Below are positions 26,230 through 34,354 of a stretch of DNA of 64,000 bases, piece by piece. The stretch comes from Nioella nitratireducens (GTDB taxonomy: Bacteria > Pseudomonadota > Alphaproteobacteria > Rhodobacterales > Rhodobacteraceae). The notes under the pieces are model-generated. The model had not been told where the DNA came from, ran no database searches, and was given only the letters and a program-made list of their open reading frames with translations. How positions within the stretch are numbered: the first letter of the stretch is position 1; each line of letters begins with the position of its first letter. Location: positions 62,001-126,000 of the forward strand of contig NZ_MNBW01000011.1 of the NCBI RefSeq assembly GCF_001879715.1, read 5' to 3'. The position numbers were made by a program, and so were the translations under genes.

Positions 26230-26318
26230 ACCCTTCCGGGGCGGAGAGTCACCATTCCCCCGGATCATTTCCAAAAGTGCCTAAGACTTTGCCCAAAGCC
26301 CCAATGGGAGACCCCGCC

Positions 26319-27029
26319 ATGAAAACCCTTCTTCTGTCCTCTGCGATCCTGATGGCCGGAGGCGCTGCTGCCTTCGCGTGCCCCAGCTACATGCAGCCCG
26401 GTGCGACCTATTCTTTCTCTGGTGATCAACTCGTTACGCCACAATCGGCCCCGGTGGTCGCTGGCGGCCCGTTCTCTGTCCAATCCTGTGGTTTGCCCGG
26501 TCTTGGCTATGTTGCGCAGGTTCCGGATTTCTCGCTGATGCTCAGCAACATGGACATGTATTCCCTTGATATGTCCGTGGTATCGGAATGCGACGCGACC
26601 CTGCTGGTCAATACCGTCAACACCACCTGGATGTTCGACGATGACTCCAACGGCAACCTCGATCCGGCGATGACCATCTCGGGGCCTGAAAACCTGAATG
26701 GTCGCGTCGATGTCTGGGTCGGCACCTATGGCGGTCAGACCTGCAACGCGCAGTTGACCATCCAGACCGTGCCCGCGGCCACCACCATGCCGGCCCCGTC
26801 GCCGGGATTCTCGCCCGCAGATGGCAGCCAGCCTGCTCCTGCACCTGCGCCTGCACCTGCACCTGCGCCCGCCCCGGCTCCGGCGCCCGCACCTGCGCCC
26901 GCCCCGGCTCCGGCGCCCGCACCTGCGCCCGCCCCGGCTCCGGCGCCCGCACCCGCTCCGGCGCCCGCACCCGCCCCGGCTCCGGCACCCACACCCGCAC
27001 CCGCCCCTGCGCCGAGCGACGGCAAGTAA
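26319..27029 (+). CDS. Secreted four-cysteine domain protein with a long Pro-Ala tail
   Basis: 236 residues: signal peptide (1-20, ending AFA), one domain of the same family (CPSYMQPG, GDQLVTPQSAPVVAGG, SCGLPGLGYV, MLSNMDMYSL, ECDATLLVN, WMFDDDSNGNLDP, VDVWVGTYGGQTC), then a C-terminal tract of 61 residues of almost pure Pro-Ala. Such tracts are stiff extended spacers and may span the cell wall or hold the domain off the surface. Unlike the other copies, the domain ends in TIQTV, without METWY. GGGAG precedes the ATG at 26319. Third gene of the local array. Confidence 0.8.
   Translation: MKTLLLSSAILMAGGAAAFACPSYMQPGATYSFSGDQLVTPQSAPVVAGGPFSVQSCGLPGLGYVAQVPDFSLMLSNMDMYSLDMSVVSECDATLLVNTVNTTWMFDDDSNGNLDPAMTISGPENLNGRVDVWVGTYGGQTCNAQLTIQTVPAATTMPAPSPGFSPADGSQPAPAPAPAPAPAPAPAPAPAPAPAPAPAPAPAPAPAPAPAPAPAPAPAPAPAPTPAPAPAPSDGK
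26832..27014 (+). repeat. Pro-Ala coding tandem repeat
   Basis: 61 consecutive Pro/Ala (two Thr) codons built from short degenerate blocks such as GCACCTGCGCCCGCCCCGG repeated several times. Replication slippage is likely, so length will vary between strains and may be hard to assemble. Confidence 0.9.
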
Positions 27030-27056
27030 GCCAGACCGGTCCCAAGATCACAAAGA

Positions 27057-27085
27057 GGTCCGCCCCGACGGGGGCGGGCCTTTTT
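27057..27085 (+). terminator. Rho-independent terminator of the secreted-domain array
   Basis: GGTCCGCCCC-GAC-GGGGGCGGGCC stem-loop (one G-U pair, one extra G) followed by TTTTT, 28 bases after the stop of the Pro-Ala protein. Confidence 0.8.
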
Positions 27086-27104
27086 CATTGGCTGGCGCTG
27101 CGCA

Positions 27105-27134
27105 CAAAAAAACCGCGCCCGGAAAGGCGCGGTT
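27105..27134 (-). terminator. Rho-independent terminator of rpsF-rpsR-rplI
   Basis: On the minus strand, AACCGCGCC-TTTCCG-GGCGCGGTT, 9-bp stem, ends in a run of T residues. It lies 30 bases after the rplI stop and faces the terminator above, so the two convergent units are cleanly separated. Confidence 0.85.
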
Positions 27135-27163
27135 CTCACTGTCCCTCGAAAGGGAGTGTCGGA

Positions 27164-27793
27164 TCAGGCTTCTTCGTCCGAGCCGTCTTCCGATGCGCCG
27201 GCGGGCTCTTCGCCCCGCTCGTCGTCGTCGTCATTCGCGGCAGAGCCGATTTCGTCGAACAGTTCGGCGATCTCGAAGTCCGCGGCGGCCTCGGCCTCGG
27301 CGGCCAGATCCTGGATCGACTTGCCCGATGCCTGAAGCTCGGCCTCTTCGGGCGAGCGGGCGACGTTGAGCTCGATATCGACCTCAACTTCGGGGTGCAG
27401 GCGGACATGCACGATGTGCAGGCCCAGATCCTTGATCGGACGCGACAGGGCAACCTGCTTGCGGTCCAGCGAGAAGCCAGCCTCGGTGGCCGAGTCGGCG
27501 GCGTCACGGGTGGTAACCGAGCCGTAGAGCGCGCCCGAGTCGGATGCCGACCGGATCACGATGAACTGCTGACCGTTGAGACGGGCGGCAAGATCTTCTG
27601 CTTCTTTCTTGGTCTCCAGATTGCGCGCTTCCAGTTGCGCTTTCTGGGCCTCGAACGACTTGATGTTGTTGTCATTGGCGCGAAGCGCCTTGCGCTGCGG
27701 CAGCAGGTAGTTGCGCGCGTAGCCTTCCTTGACGGAAACCACATCGCCCATCTGACCAAGCTTGGCCACGCGTTCCAGAAGGATAACGTCCAT
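27164..27793 (-). CDS. rplI: 50S ribosomal protein L9
   Basis: N-terminal rRNA-binding domain [32 protein letters not shown], then the long connecting helix ([28 protein letters not shown]) and the C-terminal domain [19 protein letters not shown]. At 209 residues it is longer than the usual 150 because of an acidic C-terminal tail ([12 protein letters not shown] and similar), a feature seen in Rhodobacterales. Last gene of the rpsF-rpsR-rplI operon. Confidence 0.96.
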   Translation of the reverse strand: MDVILLERVAKLGQMGDVVSVKEGYARNYLLPQRKALRANDNNIKSFEAQKAQLEARNLETKKEAEDLAARLNGQQFIVIRSASDSGALYGSVTTRDAADSATEAGFSLDRKQVALSRPIKDLGLHIVHVRLHPEVEVDIELNVARSPEEAELQASGKSIQDLAAEAEAAADFEIAELFDEIGSAANDDDDERGEEPAGASEDGSDEEA

Positions 27794-27805
27794 GGGTCAG
27801 TCTCC

Positions 27806-28033
27806 TTACTTCACGGCGTAGGGCAGCAGGGCCAGGAACCGGGCGCGCTTGATGGCGCGGGCCAATTGACGCTGGTTCTTTGCCCCTACGGCGGTGATAC
27901 GGGACGGCACGATCTTGCCACGCTCAGAGATGTAGCGTTGCAGCAGACGCGTGTCCTTGTAGTCGATTTTCGGCGCATTGTCGCCCGCGAACGGGTCGGT
28001 CTTGCGGCGGCGGAAAAACGGTTTTGCGGCCAT
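27806..28033 (-). CDS. rpsR: 30S ribosomal protein S18
   Basis: 75 residues, with the family signature [50 protein letters not shown]. It binds S6 on the small subunit platform. Middle gene of the operon, 12 bases before rplI. Confidence 0.97.
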   Translation of the reverse strand: MAAKPFFRRRKTDPFAGDNAPKIDYKDTRLLQRYISERGKIVPSRITAVGAKNQRQLARAIKRARFLALLPYAVK

Positions 28034-28055
28034 TTTGAAAGTCCTTCCCTATGGA

Positions 28056-28409
28056 TTAGCGGCGCTCGCGGCGACCTTCACGGTCGTCCCGCTTCTGCAT
28101 CTGGGCCGAGGGGCCTTCGGCGTGCTCGTCGACCTTGATGGTCAGAACGCGCATCACGTCATCATGCAGGCGCATCAGGCGTTCCATTTCCTGCACGGCG
28201 GACGACGGCGCGTCGGTGCGCAGGAAGGCATAGTGGCCCTTGCGGTTCTTGTTGATCTTGTAGGCCATCGTCTTGACGCCCCAGTACTCGGAATCGACGA
28301 CCGTGCCGCCGTTATCCGAGAGAACCGCGCCAAAATGTTCGATAAGGCCTTCGGCTTGCGCATTGGACAGATCCTGGCGCGCAATCATCACATGCTCGTA
28401 GAGAGGCAT
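28056..28409 (-). CDS. rpsF: 30S ribosomal protein S6
   Basis: 117 residues: MPLYEHVMIARQDLSNAQAEGL, GGTVVDSEYWGVKTMAYKINKNRKGHY, RTDAPSSAVQEMERLMRLHDDVMRVL, then a charged basic tail (DDREGRRERR). A longer reading frame starts at 28475, but the ATG at 28409 has GGAG five bases before it and opens the conserved sequence. First gene of the operon. Confidence 0.95.
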   Translation of the reverse strand: MPLYEHVMIARQDLSNAQAEGLIEHFGAVLSDNGGTVVDSEYWGVKTMAYKINKNRKGHYAFLRTDAPSSAVQEMERLMRLHDDVMRVLTIKVDEHAEGPSAQMQKRDDREGRRERR

Positions 28410-28518
28410 GTCGTCTCCATTTTGTTCAGGGCGTGTTTCAAAGGCCCGGGGCATGTCCTCCGCCCCCCGAGCCACGAGAGACCACGCCGGTGCAATCGCA
28501 TCGGCGGAGGAAGCCCGC

Positions 28519-28546
28519 CTTATACCGGGGATCGCGCGGGGATCAA
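28519..28546 (-). promoter_or_regulatory. Candidate promoter of the rpsF operon
   Basis: On the minus strand, TTGATC (28546-28541) and TATAAG (28524-28519) are separated by 16 bases, about 110 bases upstream of rpsF. A good sigma-70-like match for a ribosomal protein operon. The 284-base gap up to the next plus-strand gene otherwise holds nothing I recognise. Confidence 0.5.
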
Positions 28547-28693
28547 GCCGGAAATCGACCGCGGCAGCGTCGTTGCCCTGACATTGCCCGACTGGTTAAC
28601 GCGTTTTCCACGATTTAAGGAGGTTTTTGACAAAATCTTACCGCTTTTCGATCCTAGACCAGACCTGTGTTTTTCCAAGCCAGGCGTGTGGAT

Positions 28694-29656
28694 ATGAAAC
28701 AGGGTTCCCTGACTGCGGCATTTCTGAAGAGCGAAGACGGCGCTGTCACGGTGGATTACGTCGTGTGGATGGCGGCGGCCTCGTTCTCGGCTGTTGCGGC
28801 GCTCGATGCCAATTACGACGCGGTTCAGATGCAGAGCCTGCATATTGCCGAGCAGTTGGACGGCAACAACATCATTTCCACAAGCTTTGAGGATTTCGCC
28901 ACCATCGGCACCGACCGCAGCGCCTCCGGCGGCGCGGGCGGGCAGGGCGGCGGCGGGGCTCCGGGCGATCCCGAGGATGCGCAGGACGCATCCGATCACG
29001 GTGGGTCTGACTCCGGTGACGCTTCGGGCGATGTGGCGGATAACGGCAATGGCGACGGGCAGGACCACGGCAACAGTGGCGATGGCGAAGACCACGGCGA
29101 TAGCGGCGACGGTGAAGACCACGGCGATAGCGGCGACGGTGAAGACCACGGCGACAATGGCGATGGCGAAGACCACGGCAACAGTGGCGATGGCGAGGGC
29201 CATGGCGACAGCGGCGATGGTGAGGACCACGGCGATAGCGGCGATGGTGAAGACCACGGCGACAGTGGCGATGGTGAGGACCACGGCGATAGCGGCGATG
29301 GTGAAGACCATGGCGACAGTGGCGACGGTGAAGACCACGGCGATAGCGGCGATGGTGAGGACCACGGCGATAGCGGCGATGGTGAGGACCATGGCGACAG
29401 TGGCGACGGTGAAGACCACGGCGACAGTGGCGATGGTGAGGACCATGGCGACAGTGGCGATGGCGAAGACCGTGGCGACAATGGCGATGGTGAGGACCAC
29501 GGCAACAGTGGAAACGGCAATAACGGCCATGGCAATGATTCCGACGGGTGCGACTCGTCGAACCCCGGCAACGCGCCGCAATGCGCCGGCGATGACACCG
29601 ACGATGATGGAACGCCCGGAAATGGCGGTGGCAATGGCAACGGTCGCAACGATTGA
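28694..29656 (+). CDS. Flp-pilin-like protein with 17 acidic HGDSGDGED repeats
   Basis: 320 residues from the ATG at 28694 (an in-frame GTG at 28667 is also possible). Residues 1-40 (FLKSEDGAVTVDYVVWMAAASFSAVAAL) look like an Flp/Tad-type pilin N-terminus: a charged leader, Glu, then a hydrophobic helix; similar N-termini with GAVTVDWVVL occur in roseobacter pilins. A Ser/Gly/Ala linker follows, then a tandem array of 9-residue units (consensus DHGDSGDGE), and a Gly/Asn/Asp-rich end with a single Cys pair (GCDSSNPGNAPQCAGDD). The repeat is extremely acidic, with a His in each unit, and may bind divalent metal. No other pilus gene is nearby. Not recognised as a named family. Confidence 0.65.
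   Translation: MKQGSLTAAFLKSEDGAVTVDYVVWMAAASFSAVAALDANYDAVQMQSLHIAEQLDGNNIISTSFEDFATIGTDRSASGGAGGQGGGGAPGDPEDAQDASDHGGSDSGDASGDVADNGNGDGQDHGNSGDGEDHGDSGDGEDHGDSGDGEDHGDNGDGEDHGNSGDGEGHGDSGDGEDHGDSGDGEDHGDSGDGEDHGDSGDGEDHGDSGDGEDHGDSGDGEDHGDSGDGEDHGDSGDGEDHGDSGDGEDHGDSGDGEDRGDNGDGEDHGNSGNGNNGHGNDSDGCDSSNPGNAPQCAGDDTDDDGTPGNGGGNGNGRND
29051..29509 (+). repeat. 17 tandem copies of a 27-bp coding repeat
   Basis: Seventeen in-frame, gap-free copies of a 27-bp unit (consensus GGCGATGGTGAAGACCAC plus GGCGATAGC), differing only at scattered, mainly silent positions. 27 bp equals nine codons, so the frame is kept whatever the copy number. Because 27 is a multiple of three, the other frames are also open, which creates long false ORFs on both strands. 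Confidence 0.95.
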
Positions 29657-29917
29657 CCGTGTTGGGTGACCAGCGATAGCGGCCACCGCTGACGACCGTG
29701 CCCTGTGCGTGCCCCTCAGGCCGTTCCCAACCGGCGCGCCCTTGCCCTGAGCCGCCCGTTTTCCTGTCGATCCGGGTGCGACGGCGCCCTTGACCCTCAC
29801 CCGGCCATTTACAAATTCAACAATTTACCTAAGGTAACCCCAAGGGTTGTTTTCCCCGCGGGCTTTGAGATGGCGTGAGTTGGATTACCTTTTTGCCTGC
29901 GTTTCGAGCATGGTGAC

Positions 29918-30310
29918 ATGGACCACAACGGTGCAATGAACTGGACGCAGATCAAACGCCTCGCGCGGGGGTTGAACCTGCCATCCATCCACGAGGACAC
30001 CCGCGCTGACGGGTTCCCCTGTTTGCGCGCGCATGGTCGTCTCTGGACATGGTGGGATGAAACGCTCGGCGCGCCCGGCTTTCGCCTGCCATCCGGCGAG
30101 CGGGATTTCCTGATTGCCTCCGACCCCGAAGCCTTTTTCGTAACTGACGCCGAGGCGGCCTTTAACCATGTGCTGGCGCGCCCGGAATTGCTTGACCCGC
30201 TTTGGGTGCGCGGCAATCTGAGCCTCAGTTGGCGCGCCTTGGCGCCCGCCCTGTTCACCCGGCTCTTCCCCGGCGAAGGGCCGCCGGTGCCGGAATTCAT
30301 GGAACATTGA
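29918..30310 (+). CDS. MmcQ/YjbR-like (DUF419) small protein
   Basis: 130 residues resembling the MmcQ/YjbR family (a CyaY-like fold): MNWTQIKRLARGLNLPSIHEDTR, RDFLIASDPEAFFVTDAEAAFNHVLARPELLDPLWVRGNLSLSWRALAP. Members have a double-stranded DNA-binding-like fold but mostly no assigned role. The ATG at 29918 or the ATG at 29936 (MNWTQ) could be the start. It is a single gene between the pilin-like gene and fabD. Confidence 0.6.
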   Translation: MDHNGAMNWTQIKRLARGLNLPSIHEDTRADGFPCLRAHGRLWTWWDETLGAPGFRLPSGERDFLIASDPEAFFVTDAEAAFNHVLARPELLDPLWVRGNLSLSWRALAPALFTRLFPGEGPPVPEFMEH

Positions 30311-30410
30311 GCGCAGGGCACGGATCGCGGTGTCGCAAGGGAATTGCGCCGAGGCCGCGCTTGGGGTAGCCCCGTTGCGATCGAGATTTACGAACGGAGC
30401 GGTATCGCGC

Positions 30411-31355
30411 ATGACCAGAGCCTTCCTCTTTCCGGGCCAAGGCGCCCAGACCATCGGCATGGGCAAGGCCCTCGCAGACGAGTACCCCGCCGCGCGGGCC
30501 GTGTTCGACGCGGTGGACGAGGCCTTGGGCGAAAAGCTGTCGACCCTGATCTGGGAAGGCGAGCAGGATCAACTGACCCTGACGCAGAACGCGCAACCGG
30601 CGCTGATGGCAACCTCGCTGGCGGCAATGGCCGCGCTGGAGGCCGAAGGCGTGACGGTCGCGGCCGCCGGGTTTGTCGCGGGCCATTCGCTTGGCGAATA
30701 TTCCGCGCTATGCGCCGCCGGGGCGCTGTCGCTGGGCGATACCGCGCGGCTGTTGCGCATTCGCGGCAAGGCCATGCAAGAGGCGGTGCCGGTGGGCGTC
30801 GGCGCGATGGCCGCGCTGTTGGGGCTGGATTTCACGGGCGCCACCAAGGTCGCCGCCGAAGCCGCGCAAGGGCAGGTCTGCCAAGCGGCCAATGACAACG
30901 ACCCCGGTCAGGTGGTGGTCTCGGGCCACCGCGAGGCGGTGGAACGCGCGGTGGAGCTGGCCAAGGCCGCCGGGGCGAAACGCGCGGTGATGCTGCCGGT
31001 GTCGGCGCCGTTCCACTGCACGCTGATGGAGCCTGCCGCCGACGCGATGGCCGAAGCGCTGAGCCATGTCGATATCCATGAACCCAAGGTGCCGCTGGTC
31101 GGCAACGTGGTGGCCTCGGCCGAACGGTCGGCCACGCTGATCCGCAACCATCTGGTCGATCAGGTCACCGGGTCCGTCCGCTGGCGCGAAAGCATCGCGT
31201 GGATGGCGGCCAATGGCGTGACCGAAACCTGGGAAATCGGCGCGGGCAAGGCGCTGACCGGCATGGTGCGCCGCATCGACCGGTCGCTGGCGACGCGGCA
31301 GGTCGGCACGCCCGACGAGGTGCGCGCTGCCGCGGCGGCGTTCAACGCGGCGTGA
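30411..31355 (+). CDS. fabD: Malonyl-CoA:ACP transacylase
   Basis: Loads malonyl groups onto ACP. Catalytic S93 in GHSLGEYSAL, H202 in APFHCTLM, and the FLFPGQGAQ N-terminal motif are present. 314 residues from the ATG at 30411, which has CGGAGCGG upstream; the frame extends further back, but that part does not resemble the family. First gene of fabD-fabG-acpP-fabF. Confidence 0.95.
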   Translation: MTRAFLFPGQGAQTIGMGKALADEYPAARAVFDAVDEALGEKLSTLIWEGEQDQLTLTQNAQPALMATSLAAMAALEAEGVTVAAAGFVAGHSLGEYSALCAAGALSLGDTARLLRIRGKAMQEAVPVGVGAMAALLGLDFTGATKVAAEAAQGQVCQAANDNDPGQVVVSGHREAVERAVELAKAAGAKRAVMLPVSAPFHCTLMEPAADAMAEALSHVDIHEPKVPLVGNVVASAERSATLIRNHLVDQVTGSVRWRESIAWMAANGVTETWEIGAGKALTGMVRRIDRSLATRQVGTPDEVRAAAAAFNAA

Positions 31356-31388
31356 CTGCAAGACTTGAAGGCGAGGGAACACTGAAAA

Positions 31389-32126
31389 ATGTTTGATTTG
31401 ACTGGGAAAAATGCGCTGATCACGGGCGCTTCGGGGGGCATTGGCGCCGATATCGCCCGTGCGCTGCACGCCGCTGGCGCCACGGTGGGCCTGTCGGGCA
31501 CGCGGCTGGCCCCGCTGGAGGCGCTTGCCGCCGACCTGGGCGGGCGCGCCCATGTGCTGCCCTGCAACCTGTCCGATCCCGAGGCAGTCGCCGCACTGCC
31601 GAAGCAGGCGGCGGACGCCATGGGTTCGGTCGATATCCTTGTGAACAACGCGGGCATCACCCGCGACAACCTGTTCATGCGGATGTCGGATGACGAGTGG
31701 CAGTCGGTGCTGGACGTGAACCTGACCGCGACCATGAAGTTGTGCAAGGGCGTGCTGCGCGGCATGATGAAATCCCGCTGGGGCCGCATCGTCAATATTT
31801 CGTCCGTGGTGGGCACGACCGGCAATCCGGGGCAAGCCAACTATGCCGCGTCAAAGGCGGGGATGATCGGCATGTCCAAGTCGCTGGCCTATGAAGTGGC
31901 TAGCCGGGGCATCACCGTGAACGCGGTTGCGCCCGGCTTCATCGAAACCGCGATGACCGACAAGCTGACCGACGACCAGAAATCCAAGATCCTGACGCAG
32001 ATCCCGGCGGGCCGGATGGGCAAGCCGACGGAAATCGCCAGCGCGGTCCTGTTCCTCGCCTCTGACGAAGCGGGCTATCTGACCGGCACCACCATGCATG
32101 TGAATGGCGGCATGGCGATGATCTGA
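31389..32126 (+). CDS. fabG: 3-oxoacyl-ACP reductase
   Basis: NADPH-dependent short-chain reductase of fatty acid elongation. Cofactor motif TGASGGIG (residues 12-19), NNAG, and the catalytic S139, Y152 and K156 (NISSVVGTTG, NYAASKAG). 245 residues, 33 bases downstream of fabD. Confidence 0.95.
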   Translation: MFDLTGKNALITGASGGIGADIARALHAAGATVGLSGTRLAPLEALAADLGGRAHVLPCNLSDPEAVAALPKQAADAMGSVDILVNNAGITRDNLFMRMSDDEWQSVLDVNLTATMKLCKGVLRGMMKSRWGRIVNISSVVGTTGNPGQANYAASKAGMIGMSKSLAYEVASRGITVNAVAPGFIETAMTDKLTDDQKSKILTQIPAGRMGKPTEIASAVLFLASDEAGYLTGTTMHVNGGMAMI

Positions 32127-32146
32127 CGGCGCTGCCCTTTGCAACG

Positions 32147-32410
32147 TCACGGCCCGGGGGAGAAACCGTTCTTGCCCGGGCCTTTTCTTGTCTGGGCCCC
32201 AGACCGAAAGGGGCGTGCCATCGTGCGCAGCAACCGTCGGGGGGCAATCCGGCGCAGCGCCGGGTGATGGCGCGCCAGCCACCGCACAACGCGGCCCGCG
32301 GCCAGACCGGCGCCAAGGGCCACCAGCCCCAGCAAAAGGGCCACGACCCCCGGCAGATAGGGCAAAGCGTGCAGACCGATGCGCAGAGACGCGAAGAGAG
32401 ACGACATCAT
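32147..32410 (-). CDS. Possible small membrane protein
   Basis: 87-residue ORF opposite to the fab genes. One clear hydrophobic stretch (PYLPGVVALLLGLVALGAGLAAG) followed by a strongly basic segment (RLARHHPALRRIAPRRLLRTMARPFR). AAAGG sits too close to the ATGATG start for a good ribosome site, and the 3' end overlaps the fabG terminator hairpin. Plausible but unproven; not recognised. Confidence 0.4.
   Translation of the reverse strand: MMSSLFASLRIGLHALPYLPGVVALLLGLVALGAGLAAGRVVRWLARHHPALRRIAPRRLLRTMARPFRSGAQTRKGPGKNGFSPGP
32151..32186 (+). terminator. Terminator-like hairpin after fabG
   Basis: GGCCCGGG (32151-32158) pairs with CCCGGGCC (32175-32182) across a 16-base loop and is followed by TTTT. 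24 bases after the fabG stop. The loop is long, so efficiency is uncertain. Confidence 0.5.
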
Positions 32411-32530
32411 CCTTTATCCCGCGGGTTGAGGCAGCTAGGGTAGCATTTACGCGCCGCGCCTTTCGAATCCGTAAACGGCGGCACCGGAACAGGCCTGCTA
32501 TCGGGAAATGTAATTTCCAAGCAAACCCCG

Positions 32531-32558
32531 TTGCCTTCGATTGGAGATGTGCTATAGG
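32531..32558 (+). promoter_or_regulatory. Candidate acpP promoter
   Basis: TTGCCT (32531-32536) and TATAGG (32553-32558) with a 16-base spacer. About 135 bases upstream of acpP, and downstream of the fabG terminator, so acpP is probably transcribed on its own. Confidence 0.45.
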
Positions 32559-32694
32559 CGGCGCAGATTTTGCCGGAGGGCGTTCGCGCCAGTCGGTAGT
32601 TGGGCCTTGGGCCTGTTGACCCGCCGACTTCGGCGAATTGAAGATCGAAGGCGCCTGAAACGGCTTTCGACGAAACTGGATGAGGATCGAAAAG

Positions 32695-32928
32695 ATGAGC
32701 GACATCGCAGATCGCGTGAAGAAAATCGTTGTCGAGCACCTGAGCGTTGAAGAAGACAAGGTGACCGAAAACGCCTCCTTCATTGATGACCTGGGCGCTG
32801 ACTCCCTCGACACTGTCGAGCTGGTGATGGCCTTCGAAGAAGAGTTTGGCATCGAGATTCCGGACGACGCGGCAGAAACCATCCAGACCTTTGGCGACGC
32901 AGTGAAATTCATCACCGAAGCCTCCTGA
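32695..32928 (+). CDS. acpP: Acyl carrier protein
   Basis: 77 residues, carrier of growing acyl chains. The phosphopantetheine Ser is S37 in [11 protein letters not shown]. The acidic helix [16 protein letters not shown] follows. ATG at 32695 with TGAGGATCG upstream; the frame is open a little further back without family sequence. Own promoter candidate and strong terminator on either side. Confidence 0.97.
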   Translation: MSDIADRVKKIVVEHLSVEEDKVTENASFIDDLGADSLDTVELVMAFEEEFGIEIPDDAAETIQTFGDAVKFITEAS

Positions 32929-32958
32929 TCCGGTTGCGATCAGTCACGGATTTTGCAG

Positions 32959-32984
32959 ACGGCACCCCAAGGGGTGCCGTTTTG
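32959..32984 (+). terminator. Rho-independent terminator of acpP
   Basis: ACGGCACCCC-AA-GGGGTGCCGT, a 10-bp perfect stem followed by TTT, about 30 bases after the acpP stop. Confidence 0.85.
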
Positions 32985-33091
32985 CGTTCGTCGCGGGCGT
33001 TTTTCCCTCCGGCAAGGGCCGGGCTGGGGATTGCCCAAGGGGGGCGCTTGACGGTATCACACCGCGACTAGCCTAAAGAGAGGGGCAGAAT

Positions 33092-34354
33092 ATGCGTCGA
33101 GTTGTTGTCACTGGTCTGGGGATGGTTTCGCCACTTGCGTGCGGAACCGAAGAAACCTGGAGCCGCCTGTTGGCCGGGGAATCGGGGGCGGGCACCATCC
33201 AGCGTTTCGACGCCTCGCACCTGGCCACCAGCTATGCCTGCGAAGTGCCCTTGGGCGACGGCAGCAATGGCACCTTCAACCCCGATGACTGGATGTCCCC
33301 GAAGGAACGGCGCAAGGTCGATGACTTCATCCTGTTTGGCATGGCCGCAGCGGATCAGGCGGTGCGTGATGCGGGTTGGACGCCCGAGGACGAGGAAGAT
33401 CGCCTGCGAACCGGGGTTTTGATCGGTTCGGGCATCGGCGGCTTGTCGTCGATCGCGGACACGGCTGTTCTTCTGAAAGAAAAGGGGCCGCGCCGGGTCT
33501 CGCCCTTCTTTATTCCGGGCTCTCTGATCAACCTGATCTCGGGGCAGGTTTCGATCCGTTACGGCTTCAAGGGGCCGAACCACGCGGTTGTGACCGCCTG
33601 TTCCACCGGCGCCCATGCCATCGGCGATGCAGCACGGCTGATTCAATGGGGCGATGCGGACGTGATGGTCGCGGGTGGCGCGGAAGCGGCGATTTGCGAG
33701 ATCGGGATCGCGGGCTTCAACGCCTGCAAGGCGCTGTCGACCAAGCGCGGGGACGACCCCGAACACGCCAGCCGCCCCTATGACGCGGACCGCGACGGAT
33801 TTGTCATGGGCGAGGGCGCGGGCGTGGTGGTGCTGGAAGATTACGAGCACGCCAAGGCGCGCGGCGCCAAGATCTATGCCGAAATCCTGGGCTATGGCCT
33901 GTCGGGCGATGCCTATCACATCACCGCCCCGGCCGAGGATGGCGATGGCGGCTATCGCGCGATGGTCGCGGCGCTGAAGCGGGCCGGGATCGCACCCGAC
34001 GCGGTGGATTACATCAACGCGCATGGCACCTCGACCATGGCCGACACGATCGAATTGGGCGCAGTGGAGCGGCTGCTGGGCGACAAGGCCGGAATGGCCA
34101 CCATGTCCTCGACCAAATCCTCCATCGGGCACCTTCTGGGGGCTGCGGGTGCTGTCGAGGCGATCTTCTCGATCCTTGCCATCCGCGATCAGGTGGCGCC
34201 TCCGACGATCAATCTCGACACTCCGGCAGTGACGCCCAAGCTGAACCTCGCGGCGAATGCCAAGCATGAGCGTGAGGTCAACGTGGTGCTCTCGAACAGT
34301 TTTGGCTTTGGCGGCACCAATGCAAGCCTCGTCATGGGGAAGGTTTCTGACTGA
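33092..34354 (+). CDS. fabF: Beta-ketoacyl-ACP synthase II
   Basis: Elongation condensing enzyme. C170 in VTACSTGAHAIG, H311 in NAHGTSTMADTIE and H347 in SSIGHLLGAAGAVE make the Cys-His-His triad. 420 residues. Its stop shares the A of the mltG ATG, so the two are coupled. Confidence 0.96.
   Translation: MRRVVVTGLGMVSPLACGTEETWSRLLAGESGAGTIQRFDASHLATSYACEVPLGDGSNGTFNPDDWMSPKERRKVDDFILFGMAAADQAVRDAGWTPEDEEDRLRTGVLIGSGIGGLSSIADTAVLLKEKGPRRVSPFFIPGSLINLISGQVSIRYGFKGPNHAVVTACSTGAHAIGDAARLIQWGDADVMVAGGAEAAICEIGIAGFNACKALSTKRGDDPEHASRPYDADRDGFVMGEGAGVVVLEDYEHAKARGAKIYAEILGYGLSGDAYHITAPAEDGDGGYRAMVAALKRAGIAPDAVDYINAHGTSTMADTIELGAVERLLGDKAGMATMSSTKSSIGHLLGAAGAVEAIFSILAIRDQVAPPTINLDTPAVTPKLNLAANAKHEREVNVVLSNSFGFGGTNASLVMGKVSD

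Noticed and set aside
26735-27139. Gly-Ala-rich minus-strand frame
   Set aside because: Reverse complement of the Pro-Ala coding tract and the downstream terminators.
29051-29509. Possible CRISPR array
   Set aside because: Repeats are contiguous with no spacers and are in frame with a protein.
28520-29800. 426-residue minus-strand frame with hydrophobic repeats
   Set aside because: Produced by the 27-bp repeat being open in every frame; no start context and no family sequence.
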